The position numbers and the translations under genes were made by a program. The notes below the pieces were generated by a model. That model worked only from the letters and a program-made list of their open reading frames with translations. It was not told the origin of the DNA and did no database searches. Shown here one piece after another: positions 56,072-64,000 of a stretch of DNA of 64,000 bases. The stretch is from Streptomyces sp. NBC_01445 (GTDB lineage: Bacteria; Actinomycetota; Actinomycetes; Streptomycetales; Streptomycetaceae), in the NCBI RefSeq assembly GCF_035918235.1, contig NZ_CP109485.1:7975001-8039000 (forward strand), read 5' to 3'. Within the stretch, counting starts at the first letter, position 1, and the number at the start of each line of letters is the position of its first letter.

Positions 56072-56131
56072 AAGCGCCAGGGCCTTTCGCTCAGTGTGCG
56101 CTCGGGGATTCGCACGTCGGCGAAATCGACA

Positions 56132-56156
56132 TGCCACCTACGGTGCCGTTGTAAAC
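56132..56156 (-). promoter_or_regulatory. Candidate SigH/SigB-type promoter for ssgB
   Basis: On the minus strand GTTT (56156-56153) is followed after 14 bp by GGTGGCAT (56138-56131), which resembles the GNNT-N14-16-GGGTA pattern of the SigB-like sigma factors. ssgB in S. coelicolor is known to be sporulation-controlled by SigH. The -10 match is imperfect. Confidence 0.35.
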
Positions 56157-56261
56157 CCCTCTGAGTGTTTTGAGTGCCTTTAGGTAGCTCGGACGGCGGA
56201 GTGTTTCTTGTTCCGGAGCGTCCATTCCGGTGACGCGATTCCGTCGGGTAGGTTTGGTTGT

Positions 56262-56708
56262 ATGAATACGGGGAGTGACGAGGCGGCCGAGTCTGAATCC
56301 GTGGCCGCGACGACGGGGGACGGGGCGAAGGCCGAGCCGGAGCTCGGTTCGCGGGCGCCGGAGTTCATCAAGGCCCGCAGGGCCCTGCACCTGAGCTGGC
56401 AGGTCGGCGTCTTCGTGGTCGGGCTCGCGGTGGTGGTGGCGGGCGTGATCATGCTGCCGCTGCCGGGCCCGGGCTGGCTGGTGATCTTCGGCGGCATGGC
56501 GATCTGGGCGACCGAGTTCGTCTGGGCGCAGCTCGTGCTCCGCTGGACGAAGCGCAAGGTCACCGAGGCCACGCAGCGCGCGCTCGACCCGGCGGTGCGC
56601 CGGCGGAACATCATCCTGACGTCGATCGGCGTGGTGATCATCGCGGTGCTCGTGGGGATCTACGTGTGGAAGTTCGGCTTCGAGATGCCGTGGAAGATCA
56701 AGGAGTGA
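56262..56708 (+). CDS. PGPGW-motif (TIGR02611-type) membrane protein
   Basis: The 148-residue protein has two or three hydrophobic segments, the first ending in LPLPGPGWLVIFGGMAIWATEFVWA, where PGPGW is the family signature, and a C-terminal NIILTSIGVVIIAVLVGIYVW. The N-terminus (about 28 residues) is acidic. The family has no established function; the motif forms a membrane re-entrant turn. ATG 56262 is used. A tRNA-Val gene follows. Confidence 0.85.
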   Translation: MNTGSDEAAESESVAATTGDGAKAEPELGSRAPEFIKARRALHLSWQVGVFVVGLAVVVAGVIMLPLPGPGWLVIFGGMAIWATEFVWAQLVLRWTKRKVTEATQRALDPAVRRRNIILTSIGVVIIAVLVGIYVWKFGFEMPWKIKE

Positions 56709-56792
56709 GCGGGGTGGCCCGCGAGGGTCGTACCGGGGTGTCAGGGCTGGTCGGAGCACCCGCTGGCATGCGGTAATGTTCTCTCTGCGCCC

Positions 56793-56864
56793 GGGCGATT
56801 AGCTCAGTGGGAGAGCGCTTCGTTCACACCGAAGAGGTCACTGGTTCGAACCCAGTATCGCCCA
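56793..56864 (+). tRNA. tRNA-Val (CAC), copy 1
   Basis: Acceptor GGGCGAT/ATCGCCC, D-arm GCTCAGTGGGAGAGC, anticodon loop TTCACAC in the stem CTTCG/CGAAG (anticodon CAC), T-loop GTTCGAACC. 72 nt, CCA not encoded. Most bases outside the acceptor and anticodon arms are shared with tRNA-Val(GAC). Confidence 0.95.
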
Positions 56865-56871
56865 CCCCGGA

Positions 56872-56910
56872 CCGAGGGCCCCGGAGGCTTCAAGCCTCCG
56901 GGGCCCTCGG
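56872..56910 (+). terminator. Terminator after tRNA-Val (CAC) copy 1
   Basis: A 19-bp complementary stem (CCGAGGGCCCCGGAGGCTT at 56872-56890 with 56892-56910) has only one base between the arms, so the top opens as TTCAA. It is followed by CGTTTCC. Confidence 0.9.
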
Positions 56911-57187
56911 CGTTTCCGTGTGTGGCCACCATGATCGACAAGCGCTTTCTGAGGCCGGGTGCCCCTGGTGTCCGGCGACCGGAACGGGAATCCCATAATC
57001 CATTCGGACGCATGGGATAACCCGGTGAGACCCCTAGGTCAATTCGAAGACCGGACGAATCTGACCCCGTTTCAGAGTTCCCGGACTTCGCGCGGAATCC
57101 GGAAGTTCTGACGGTGAATCAATGACCGGCGCCATCGTGCCAATTCACGTTCACGTGAGCCGCCGCGTATCGGGGGAGACTCGCACC

Positions 57188-57634
57188 ATGGACTGGAGCC
57201 ACTACCGCTTCCGCAGCGTCTGGGACCTGCCCGCACAGCCCGCCGACGTGTTCGCGGTCCTCGAGCGCGGCGAGGACTACCCCCTGTGGTGGCCCCAAGT
57301 GCGCGAGGCGACCCCACTCGACGAGCGGCGCGGCACCGCCCGCTTCCGCTCGCTCCTGCCGTACGACCTGTTCGTGACGGCCACCGCCCTGCGCGGCGAC
57401 CCCGGGGCCGGCGTCCTGGAGATCGCCATGTCCGGCGACCTGGAGGGCTGGGCGCGGTGGACCGTGCGCGCGCACGAGGGCGGGACGCGTGCGCAGTACG
57501 AACAGGAGGTGGAGGTGTGCAAACCCCTGTTGCGGCGCTTCGCCCTCGTCGGCAGGCCGGTGTTCCTCGTCAACCACGCGCTCATGATGCGGGCCGGGCG
57601 GCGCGGACTCGTCGCGTATCTGCGGCGGCGCTGA
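57188..57634 (+). CDS. SRPBCC-family (START-like) protein
   Basis: The 148-residue protein has a Bet v1/START-type fold: an N-terminal strand HYRFRSVWDLPAQPADVFAVLERGEDYPLWWPQVREA (about 5-41), sheet strands RGTARFRSLLPYDLFVTATAL, and a long C-terminal helix VGRPVFLVNHALMMRAGRRGLVAYLRRR. Such proteins bind or cyclise hydrophobic molecules; no catalytic residue is evident. ATG 57188 follows GGGGGAG; GTG/ATG 57122 upstream is less likely. A second tRNA-Val follows. Confidence 0.75.
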   Translation: MDWSHYRFRSVWDLPAQPADVFAVLERGEDYPLWWPQVREATPLDERRGTARFRSLLPYDLFVTATALRGDPGAGVLEIAMSGDLEGWARWTVRAHEGGTRAQYEQEVEVCKPLLRRFALVGRPVFLVNHALMMRAGRRGLVAYLRRR

Positions 57635-57687
57635 CCGAACCGGTTTGATGGAAACCCGCCGGGGCCTGTATGGTTCAACCCGTTCCC

Positions 57688-57759
57688 GGGCGATTAGCTC
57701 AGTGGGAGAGCGCTTCGTTCACACCGAAGAGGTCACTGGTTCGAACCCAGTATCGCCCA
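57688..57759 (+). tRNA. tRNA-Val (CAC), copy 2
   Basis: The 72-nt sequence is identical to copy 1 at 56793, and the seven bases before it are similar. The two copies flank the SRPBCC gene as an 895-bp direct repeat. Confidence 0.95.
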
Positions 57760-57767
57760 CCCGGAAG

Positions 57768-57799
57768 AAAGCCGGTCCGTCAGCAGACGGACCGGCTTT
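57768..57799. terminator. Bidirectional terminator after tRNA-Val copy 2
   Basis: A perfect 14-bp stem (AAAGCCGGTCCGTC at 57768-57781 with 57786-57799) closes AGCA, and the plus strand continues TTTTC, a classical intrinsic terminator. It also serves the convergent exonuclease gene. Confidence 0.92.
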
Positions 57800-57834
57800 T
57801 CTGTGCCCGGGGCCCGAGCCCGGACGGGCAACTC

Positions 57835-58560
57835 TCAGGCGGCCTCCCGCAGTTCCGTGCGCATCGGCCACGCCGGATCCACCGTCTCCGGATTGCCGCT
57901 GCGCGCGAACCACGCCTGCAGCCCACGTGCCTGCGCTGCGTGCCAAACCGCCTGAAGGGTGTGCAGTTCGGCAGGGGACAGCCGCTCCAGACGGGACGCG
58001 AAACGGCGCCCCACAGCCCGTACGACATCCAGGGAGGCCTGCGCGTCAGCGGCCGCGTCGTGTGCGCCTTCCAGCTCCACCTCGTACTGCGCGCACAGGT
58101 CCGTCAGGGTGCGGCGGCCCTTGCGGTAGCGGTCCAGGTGTTTGTCGAGGACGCGCGGATCGAGGACGCACAGCGATGAGCTCTCCATGTAGCGGCCGAG
58201 CGCGGACGCGCGATGGCGCCGCAACTCCCGGTCCAGGAGCGTCAGATCGAACGGCGCGTTCATCACCACGAGCGGGCGGCCCGCCGCGGCCTGTTCGCCC
58301 AGCAGCCTGGCTATCTCCTCCATGACGGGGGCCGGCCAGCGGCCGTTGCGCTGAAGGTGCTCGTCCGTCAGGCCGTGCACCTCCGTCGCCCCGGCCGGCA
58401 CCGGCACCCCCGGATTCACGAGCCAGCGTGAGACGCGCGGCCGGCTGCCCGCGGCGTCCTGCACCACTATCGCGGCCGACACGATGCGGTCGCTCTCCAC
58501 GTCCACGCCGGTGGTCTCGGTGTCGAAGGCGGCCAGAGGACCCTCATACCAGCACGTCAT
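57835..58560 (-). CDS. DnaQ-like 3'-5' exonuclease
   Basis: The 241-residue protein has the DEDDh exonuclease motifs: ExoI AAFDTETTGVD (about 11-21), ExoII APFDLTLLDRELR, and ExoIII GAHDAAADAQAS, with the catalytic acids and His present. It removes nucleotides from 3' ends with two metal ions, as in DNA-polymerase III epsilon or exonuclease X-like enzymes. The C-terminal AELHTLQAVWHAAQARGLQAWFARSGNPE is specific to a Streptomyces-type subgroup. Start ATG 58560. Confidence 0.92.
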   Translation of the reverse strand: MTCWYEGPLAAFDTETTGVDVESDRIVSAAIVVQDAAGSRPRVSRWLVNPGVPVPAGATEVHGLTDEHLQRNGRWPAPVMEEIARLLGEQAAAGRPLVVMNAPFDLTLLDRELRRHRASALGRYMESSSLCVLDPRVLDKHLDRYRKGRRTLTDLCAQYEVELEGAHDAAADAQASLDVVRAVGRRFASRLERLSPAELHTLQAVWHAAQARGLQAWFARSGNPETVDPAWPMRTELREAA

Positions 58561-58729
58561 GTCAATGCAACTCCTCGTTCACACCTGGCAGATGGCCCCT
58601 CGCGGCTGCCCGTTTCGGTGATACCCGGGCTGTTTGCGTCGTACGCCGACCGGAGACAACACAGATACGGGTCACGGCAGTTCAGAGACCCGCCCAGGGG
58701 ATTCACCTGTTTCGGAAGGCCAGTTGGAC

Positions 58730-59296
58730 ATGGTGCTCGCGCAGCCCGAACAGGGTGGGCTGCTGCCCGAGCGGATCGCACCGCCGCGCGGCACACTCGC
58801 CACCACCGCCTGCATGGAGACACTCCAGGTGGGCTATCTGCACGCCGTAGCGGCAGCCGCGGGCTGTTCGCTCTCTCAGCCATTCCCCGACAACGGAATC
58901 GACTGGCACGTCAGCCACAGCGCCGCCGGGCACACGGTCGACGACGAGGTCACCATCAAGGTGCAGCTCAAGTGCACGTACCAGATCCCGCCGAAGCCGC
59001 CGGGGCCGTCCTTCTCCTTCACGCTCGACAACGCGCACCTGGAGAAGCTCGCCCGCACACCGGTGTCGGTGCACAAGATCCTGGTCGTGATGATCGTGCC
59101 GCGCTCGCAGGACGACTGGCTGCGGGCCGGCCACGACCGGCTCGACCTGCGGCACTGCTGCTACTGGATCAACCTGGCCGGCCAACCCGTGACAGGCCGG
59201 CGCCGCACCACCGTGCGCATCCCGACCTCGCGGATATTCGACGACCGTGCGCTCTGCGAGATCATGACGCGGATCGGGACGGGCGGAAGGCCCTGA
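58730..59296 (+). CDS. DUF4365 domain protein
   Basis: The 188-residue protein has the DUF4365 pattern: LPERIAPPRGTLATTACMETLQVGYLHAVAAAAGC (about 12-46), NGIDWHVSHSAAG, IKVQLKCTYQIP with the conserved Gln-x-Lys, and RCLDLRHCCYWINL-like LRHCCYWINLAGQPV. The domain resembles PD-(D/E)XK nuclease folds (E-x-Q/K residues in the KVQLK strand) but catalytic activity is not shown. ATG 58730 is ten bases after GGAAGG; the frame upstream to 58634 has no homology. Function unknown. Confidence 0.75.
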   Translation: MVLAQPEQGGLLPERIAPPRGTLATTACMETLQVGYLHAVAAAAGCSLSQPFPDNGIDWHVSHSAAGHTVDDEVTIKVQLKCTYQIPPKPPGPSFSFTLDNAHLEKLARTPVSVHKILVVMIVPRSQDDWLRAGHDRLDLRHCCYWINLAGQPVTGRRRTTVRIPTSRIFDDRALCEIMTRIGTGGRP

Positions 59297-59374
59297 GGCG
59301 CGTGATGCCCTGAAGGTGCGGGACGCCTGAAGGCCACACGCGGGAGGCCCTGACGGACAGGGAGGGAGACCCTG

Positions 59375-60592
59375 ATGCAGCACCGCCCGACCGACGAGCG
59401 CCTGCGCGCCCTGAACACCGCCCGATCCCACCCCGCCGACCTCGAAGGCCCCGGCCCGGAGCAGGTCGACCCGGTCGTGCTCAACGCACTGCTCGACCGG
59501 CACGGCTGGGAGCGCCGCGGTGGCGCCACCGGGCGCTACGTGCGCTGGACGCTGCCCGGCGCCTCGGGGCGCACCAGCCTGCTCGTACCGGAGAGCCGCG
59601 CCTTCCCCGACAGCGACGATCTGCTCGGCGAGGCGCTCGAGGCGCTGGAGCGCAGCGGGTCGCACTCCGCGCGGGAGGTCCTCGTCTCGCTCGCCGTGCC
59701 GAGCGACGAGATCCGCTGGTGGCGCGATGTGCAGGCCGGGCCCGCGGGAAGCGCCGCATGGCCGGTGGAGGAACAACTGCGCGCCGCCGCCCGGCGGATG
59801 CTGCTAGCCGCCGCGCTCGCCGCCCGGGGCAAGGCCGGGTACTACGGCGCGCGTTACCGCAGGCCCGCCGCCGCGTCGCTGGAGACCGTCCTCGTCGGTG
59901 ACGCCCCAGGCGGCCGCAGGCTCACCGCGTTCGTCCCCGTCGCCGCGGGCCGCACGCTCGCCGTCCGTCTCCACCAGGCGCTGTACGCGGCCCGCGAGGC
60001 CATCGACTACCGGCGGGCCACAGGCGGCATGGACGCCTTCGACGGCGCCGTCGAGGCAGGCGTGAGCCACGAGCTCGTCGAAGCGCTCGTCGCCCTCGTC
60101 CGCGGCACGGAGGGAGCCCGGGTCGGCGTCGAGTGGTCACCGGCGGCCGGAGTGCCCGACGAGTGCACGGCCGGGGACGAGCCCGTCGAGTTCTCGCCCG
60201 GCGACCTGACAGTGCTGCGGGAGGCGAGCGCCCGCTATCTGCGGTCCGAGCCGTCCGTCGCCGTCCGCATCACCGGCACCGTCGTGCGCATGCGCAGATC
60301 ACGGACGCGCGGCGAGGGCACGGTGCGGCTGCACGTCATAGCGGGCGCCGATGTGCCGCACGTACGGATGACGCTGGACGAGGAGGCGTACCGGACGGCG
60401 GGGCACGCGCATCTCGTGGGGCTGCCGATCAGGGTGCACGGGCGGCTGGAGAGCCGGGGCGGCTTCCGGCGGCTGACCGGGGCGAGCGGCGTGGTGCCCG
60501 TACAGGTCGAGGAGGCCGAGCGGGACCGGCTGATGAAGTCGCTCCAGGAGAATCTGGACTTCTTCGAGGAGGCGTGCAGCGGGGACGACTGA
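59375..60592 (+). CDS. Conserved actinomycete hypothetical protein
   Basis: I do not recognise a named family. The 405-residue protein is soluble, begins [25 protein letters not shown] and continues with mixed helices and strands; the C-terminal third (about 285-395) looks beta-rich with [30 protein letters not shown] and [25 protein letters not shown], resembling an OB-like or translation-protein barrel. ATG 59375 has GGGAGGGAG upstream. It lies immediately before thrS in conserved order. Confidence 0.7.
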   Translation: MQHRPTDERLRALNTARSHPADLEGPGPEQVDPVVLNALLDRHGWERRGGATGRYVRWTLPGASGRTSLLVPESRAFPDSDDLLGEALEALERSGSHSAREVLVSLAVPSDEIRWWRDVQAGPAGSAAWPVEEQLRAAARRMLLAAALAARGKAGYYGARYRRPAAASLETVLVGDAPGGRRLTAFVPVAAGRTLAVRLHQALYAAREAIDYRRATGGMDAFDGAVEAGVSHELVEALVALVRGTEGARVGVEWSPAAGVPDECTAGDEPVEFSPGDLTVLREASARYLRSEPSVAVRITGTVVRMRRSRTRGEGTVRLHVIAGADVPHVRMTLDEEAYRTAGHAHLVGLPIRVHGRLESRGGFRRLTGASGVVPVQVEEAERDRLMKSLQENLDFFEEACSGDD

Positions 60593-60756
60593 GCTCACGG
60601 GCTCGTGAGCAGGGGGGTTCCCGGCGTGTGCGCGGGGAACGTGGCGCGGGCGGTGTCGATACCGTTTCGCGAGTCGGGCCCCGGGCTCGGTACGATCCCC
60701 TGTGTATTGCGCGCGTGGCCAGAACATCGCGCGCCCCCTTCAGGCAGGAGAGTCCG

Positions 60757-62733
60757 GTGTCAGACGTCCGTGTGATCATCCAACGCGATTCCGAGCGGGA
60801 AGAGCGCGTGGTGACGACGGGCACTACGGCGGCCGAGCTCTTCGCCGGCGAGCGCACCATCGTCGCCGCCCGTGTGGCCGGCGAGCTGAAGGACCTCGCG
60901 TATGCCGTGCAGGACGGCGAGGAGGTCGAGCCCGTCGAGATCTCCTCCGAGGACGGCCTCAACATCCTGCGCCACTCCACCGCGCACGTGATGGCGCAGG
61001 CCGTGCAGGAGCTGTTCCCCGACGCCAAGCTGGGCATCGGCCCGCCGGTCAAGGACGGCTTCTACTACGACTTCGACGTGGAGAAGCCCTTCACGCCCGA
61101 GGATCTCAAGGCCGTCGAGAAGAAGATGCAGGAGATCCAGAAGCGCGGGCAGCGGTTCTCGCGCCGCGTCGTCACCGACGAGGCCGCCCGCGAGGAGCTG
61201 GCCGACGAGCCGTACAAGCTGGAGCTCATCGGCATCAAGGGCTCCGCGTCCACCGACGACGGCGCGAATGTCGAGGTGGGCGGCGGCGAGCTGACCATCT
61301 ACGACAACCTCGACGCCAAGACCGGTGACCTGTGCTGGAAGGACCTCTGCCGCGGTCCCCACCTGCCCACCACCCGTAACATCCCGGCGTTCAAGCTCAT
61401 GCGGAACGCGGCGGCGTACTGGCGCGGCAGCGAGAAGAACCCGATGCTCCAGCGCATCTACGGCACCGCCTGGCCGTCGAAGGACGAGCTGAAGGCGCAC
61501 CTGGAGTTCCTCGCCGAGGCCGAGAAGCGCGACCACCGCAAGCTGGGCAACGAGCTGGACCTGTTCTCGATCCCCGACCAGATCGGTTCCGGTCTGGCGG
61601 TCTTCCACCCCAAGGGCGGCATCATCCGCCGGGTCATGGAGGACTACTCGCGCCGCCGGCACGAGGAGGAGGGCTACGAGTTCGTCTACACCCCCCACGC
61701 CACCAAGGGGAAGCTCTTCGAGACCTCGGGCCACCTGGACTGGTACGCCGACGGCATGTACCCGCCCATGCAGCTCGACGAGGGCGTGGACTACTACCTC
61801 AAGCCCATGAACTGCCCGATGCACAACCTGATCTTCGATGCGCGCGGGCGTTCCTACCGTGAACTGCCGCTGCGCCTCTTCGAGTTCGGCACCGTGTACC
61901 GGTACGAGAAGTCGGGCGTCGTGCACGGTCTGACCCGCGCCCGTGGCTTCACGCAGGACGACGCGCACATCTACTGCACCAAGGAGCAGATGGCGGAGGA
62001 GCTCGACAAGACGCTCACCTTCGTCCTCGGGCTGCTGCGCGACTACGGCCTGACCGACTTCTACCTCGAGCTCTCGACCAAGGACCCGGAGAAGTTCGTC
62101 GGCTCCGACGAGATCTGGGAAGAGGCCACCGAGACACTGCGCCAGGTCGCCGAGAAGCAGGGCCTCCCGCTGGTCCCGGACCCGGGCGGCGCCGCCTTCT
62201 ACGGCCCGAAGATCTCCGTCCAGGCGAAGGACGCCATCGGCCGCACCTGGCAGATGTCGACCGTGCAGCTCGACTTCAACCTGCCGGAGCGCTTCAACCT
62301 GGAGTACACCGGCCCCGACGGCACCAAGCAGCGCCCGGTCATGATCCACCGCGCGCTGTTCGGCTCCATCGAACGGTTCTTCGCGGTGCTCCTCGAGCAC
62401 TACGCGGGCGCCTTCCCGGCCTGGCTGGCGCCGGTGCAGGCGGTCGGCATCCCGATCGGCGACGCGCACATCCCGTACCTGGAGGAGTTCGCGGCCAAGG
62501 CGAAGAAGAAGGGCCTGCGCGTCGACGTGGACTCCTCTTCGGACCGCATGCAGAAGAAGATCAGGAACGCGCAGAAGCAGAAGGTGCCGTTCATGATCAT
62601 CGCGGGCGACGAGGACATGGCGGCCGGCGCCGTCTCCTTCCGCTACCGCGACGGCTCGCAGGAGAACGGCATCCCCGTCGACGAGGCGATCGAGAAGATC
62701 GTCAAGGTCGTCGAGGAGCGCGTGCAGGTCTGA
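60757..62733 (+). CDS. thrS: Threonyl-tRNA synthetase
   Basis: ThrRS charges tRNA-Thr with threonine in the cytosol. The 658-residue protein has a TGS domain (about 1-65), an editing domain with [21 protein letters not shown] and DLCRGPHLP, the class II core with [10 protein letters not shown] (zinc-binding Cys), [15 protein letters not shown] (motif 2), [34 protein letters not shown] (motif 3), and a C-terminal anticodon-binding domain. The start is GTG 60757 after CAGGAGA. A possible -10 TACGAT lies at 60692-60697; no T-box was seen. Confidence 0.97.
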   Translation: MSDVRVIIQRDSEREERVVTTGTTAAELFAGERTIVAARVAGELKDLAYAVQDGEEVEPVEISSEDGLNILRHSTAHVMAQAVQELFPDAKLGIGPPVKDGFYYDFDVEKPFTPEDLKAVEKKMQEIQKRGQRFSRRVVTDEAAREELADEPYKLELIGIKGSASTDDGANVEVGGGELTIYDNLDAKTGDLCWKDLCRGPHLPTTRNIPAFKLMRNAAAYWRGSEKNPMLQRIYGTAWPSKDELKAHLEFLAEAEKRDHRKLGNELDLFSIPDQIGSGLAVFHPKGGIIRRVMEDYSRRRHEEEGYEFVYTPHATKGKLFETSGHLDWYADGMYPPMQLDEGVDYYLKPMNCPMHNLIFDARGRSYRELPLRLFEFGTVYRYEKSGVVHGLTRARGFTQDDAHIYCTKEQMAEELDKTLTFVLGLLRDYGLTDFYLELSTKDPEKFVGSDEIWEEATETLRQVAEKQGLPLVPDPGGAAFYGPKISVQAKDAIGRTWQMSTVQLDFNLPERFNLEYTGPDGTKQRPVMIHRALFGSIERFFAVLLEHYAGAFPAWLAPVQAVGIPIGDAHIPYLEEFAAKAKKKGLRVDVDSSSDRMQKKIRNAQKQKVPFMIIAGDEDMAAGAVSFRYRDGSQENGIPVDEAIEKIVKVVEERVQV

Positions 62734-62764
62734 CGCCCGCCGCTCACGGCACGGACGTACGACA

Positions 62765-63433
62765 TCAGGGGGCCCCCGGGAAGTTTCCCGGGGGCCTCTC
62801 GTCGCCGTCGCGCCGGAACACCTGGAACATCCAGGACGAGAACGAGCCCGTGATCGCCCCGAGCAGCGCCAGACCGCAGGCCATCAGCGCCACCGCCACC
62901 AGGCGCCCGGCCGGGGTCACCGGGACCATGTCGCCGTATCCGACGGTCGACAGCGTCGAGCAGGCCCACCACACGGAGTCCCCGAAGGTATGGATCGTGG
63001 CGTGCGGCCGTCCGCGCTCGACCTGGTACATGGCCAGGGATGCGGCGAATCCGAGCAGCAAGGCGGACATGCCGGCGTAGGTCGCCACGCGCGCGTGCAG
63101 GCTGAGCCGCGGCTGTTCGTGCCGGCGCTGCACGGCGTCGTAGGTCCGCACGACCTGCAGCGGGCGCAGCAGGGGCAGCACTACGACCACCGCGTCCAGC
63201 CAGTGGCGATGCACGAACGAGAGCCCCTTGCCGCTGTGGCGCCACCTGACGGCGAAGTCCAGCACGAAGACGGCCCAGGCGGCGGCGGTCACCGCGAGAC
63301 ACGCGTCGCGCACCGCCTGCGGAAGCCCGTGTCCCAGGACTCTGATCGCGTACGACGCGAGGAACAGCAGGGCCGCCAGCGACAGCGGGGTCTCCATCCG
63401 GTGCTCCCACGGCGTCCGCCGTCTCTCGTCCAT
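62765..63433 (-). CDS. Voltage-gated-type potassium channel protein
   Basis: The 222-residue membrane protein has four to six hydrophobic segments and, in the pore, the selectivity filter STVGYGDMVPVT after WWACSTL. A preceding stretch RRHEQPRLSLHARVATYAGMSALLLGF is a likely voltage-sensor-linked helix, with fewer Arg than Kv sensors. It should conduct K+ as a tetramer. Start ATG 63433. The 3' end of the coding sequence is a GC hairpin shared with the convergent thrS. Confidence 0.9.
   Translation of the reverse strand: MDERRRTPWEHRMETPLSLAALLFLASYAIRVLGHGLPQAVRDACLAVTAAAWAVFVLDFAVRWRHSGKGLSFVHRHWLDAVVVVLPLLRPLQVVRTYDAVQRRHEQPRLSLHARVATYAGMSALLLGFAASLAMYQVERGRPHATIHTFGDSVWWACSTLSTVGYGDMVPVTPAGRLVAVALMACGLALLGAITGSFSSWMFQVFRRDGDERPPGNFPGAP
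62771..62796. terminator. Terminator embedded in the potassium-channel coding end
   Basis: A 12-bp perfect stem (GGCCCCCGGGAA at 62771-62782 with 62785-62796) with a 2-nt centre GT lies inside the last codons of the channel gene, encoding RPPGNFPGAP. Placement 37 bp after the thrS stop suggests it ends both transcripts. Confidence 0.75.
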
Positions 63434-63511
63434 CGGTCAAGGATCGCGGCCGGGGACCGGGACCTGCCCCGCCGACACGCTCCGAACGGGCGAAGCCATA
63501 TGCTGCATCTC

Positions 63512-64000
63512 ATGACGAGTGAGCCGGAGCAGCACACGGGGCCGGTGGGTGAGCCGGACGGGTTCGGGCGCCTTTGGACGCCGCACCGGATGGCCTACAT
63601 CCAGGGGGAGAACAAGCCGACCGGACCGGGAGCCGACGACGGCTGTCCCTTCTGCGCCGCACCCGGCATGAGCGACGAGGAAGCGCTGATCGTGGCGCGC
63701 GGCGCGAGCGTCTACGCGATCCTCAACCTCTACCCGTACAACGGCGGGCACTTGATGGTGCTGCCGTACCGGCACGTCGCCGACTACACGGACCTGGACG
63801 ACGGCGAGACCGCCGAGCTGGCCCTCTTCACCAAGCACGCGATGGCCGCACTGCGCACCGCGTCCGGGGCGCACGGCTTCAACATCGGCATGAACCAGGG
63901 CGCGGTCGCGGGGGCCGGCATCGCCGCGCATCTGCACCAGCACATCGTTCCGCGCTGGGGCGGCGACACCAACTTCATGCCCGTCGTGGGACACACCAAG
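63512..64000 (+). CDS. HIT-family protein (partial, runs off the window)
   Basis: The visible 163 residues belong to the HIT superfamily: CPFCAAPGMSDEEALIVARG, LNLYPYNGGHLMVLPYRHVADYTDL, GFNIGMNQGAVAGAGIAAHLHQHIVPRW with the His triad HLHQHIV. Two CxxC-type cysteines in CPFC may bind zinc. Members hydrolyse or phosphorolyse dinucleoside polyphosphates (AP4A). ATG 63512 is used; ATG 63500 upstream is in frame. The C-terminus and stop lie beyond base 64000. Confidence 0.9.
   Translation, partial: MTSEPEQHTGPVGEPDGFGRLWTPHRMAYIQGENKPTGPGADDGCPFCAAPGMSDEEALIVARGASVYAILNLYPYNGGHLMVLPYRHVADYTDLDDGETAELALFTKHAMAALRTASGAHGFNIGMNQGAVAGAGIAAHLHQHIVPRWGGDTNFMPVVGHTK

Noticed and set aside
60593..60756. 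T-box leader before thrS
   Set aside because: No T-box motif or specifier hairpin; the distance to the likely promoter is too short.

Overview
The window looks like core chromosome of a Streptomyces-type actinomycete. Third codon positions are almost all G or C, GTG and TTG starts are common, and many adjacent genes overlap by 4 bp (ATGA, GTGA). It carries ssgB, the sporulation-specific SsgA-like gene of mycelial actinomycetes. The order of arginine, methionine-uptake, cobalamin, ssgB and thrS genes agrees, from memory, with the conserved block around argCJBDR to thrS in Streptomyces chromosomes. I saw no insertion sequence, phage, CRISPR array, rRNA or secondary-metabolite cluster.

Layout. 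1-5.0 kb: mixed genes (end of a GHL10-type glycosidase, DUF1918, a decayed EamA transporter, GNAT, a histidine-phosphatase-like protein without RHG, DUF6314, DUF6745). 5.05-10.0 kb: argC-argJ-argB-argD-argR behind an ArgR-type box. 10.1-12.5 kb: three minus-strand genes (BASS transporter, L,D-transpeptidase, flavin oxidase-like). 12.6-14.2 kb: argH behind a second box of the same type. 14.4-27.4 kb: a six-ORF operon (DUF4132 domain protein, 1736-aa giant protein, small ORF, MoxR AAA+ ATPase, DUF5682-VWA fusion, SWIM zinc-finger protein). 27.5-34 kb: TetR/efflux pair, PlsC-like acyltransferase, Tat-exported GDPD, sigma factor, GNAT, two membrane proteins. 34.1-38.0 kb: metN-metI-metQ-metQ2 preceded by a Cys/Met-rich leader ORF. 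38.1-46.2 kb: GNAT, then cobL, a BluB-like/CobT fusion, a CysG-like protein and a SpoU methyltransferase. 46.2-49.8 kb: Ser/Thr kinase and small proteins. 49.9-50.4 kb: five minus-strand tRNAs. 50.5-54.8 kb: pabB/pabC-like pair, double GNAT, DsbA-like protein. 54.8-60.6 kb: CGNR regulator, ssgB, PGPGW protein, two tRNA-Val(CAC), SRPBCC, exonuclease, DUF4365 and a conserved unknown. 60.7-64 kb: thrS, a K+ channel, and a HIT protein that runs off the end.

Working together. argCJBDR plus argH cover the acetylated-ornithine route, the lyase and the repressor; argF and argG are elsewhere. MetNIQ imports methionine. CobL, the BluB-like/CobT fusion and the CysG-like enzyme serve corrin and siroheme synthesis.

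The best candidate for an undescribed system is the 14.4-27.4 kb operon. Its domain set matches the uncharacterised E. coli yehI/yehL-M-P-Q locus, but with the YehM-like and YehP-like parts fused and a 1736-residue partner. Two further leads are putative leaderless leader ORFs: one Arg-rich before argH, one Cys/Met-rich before metN.
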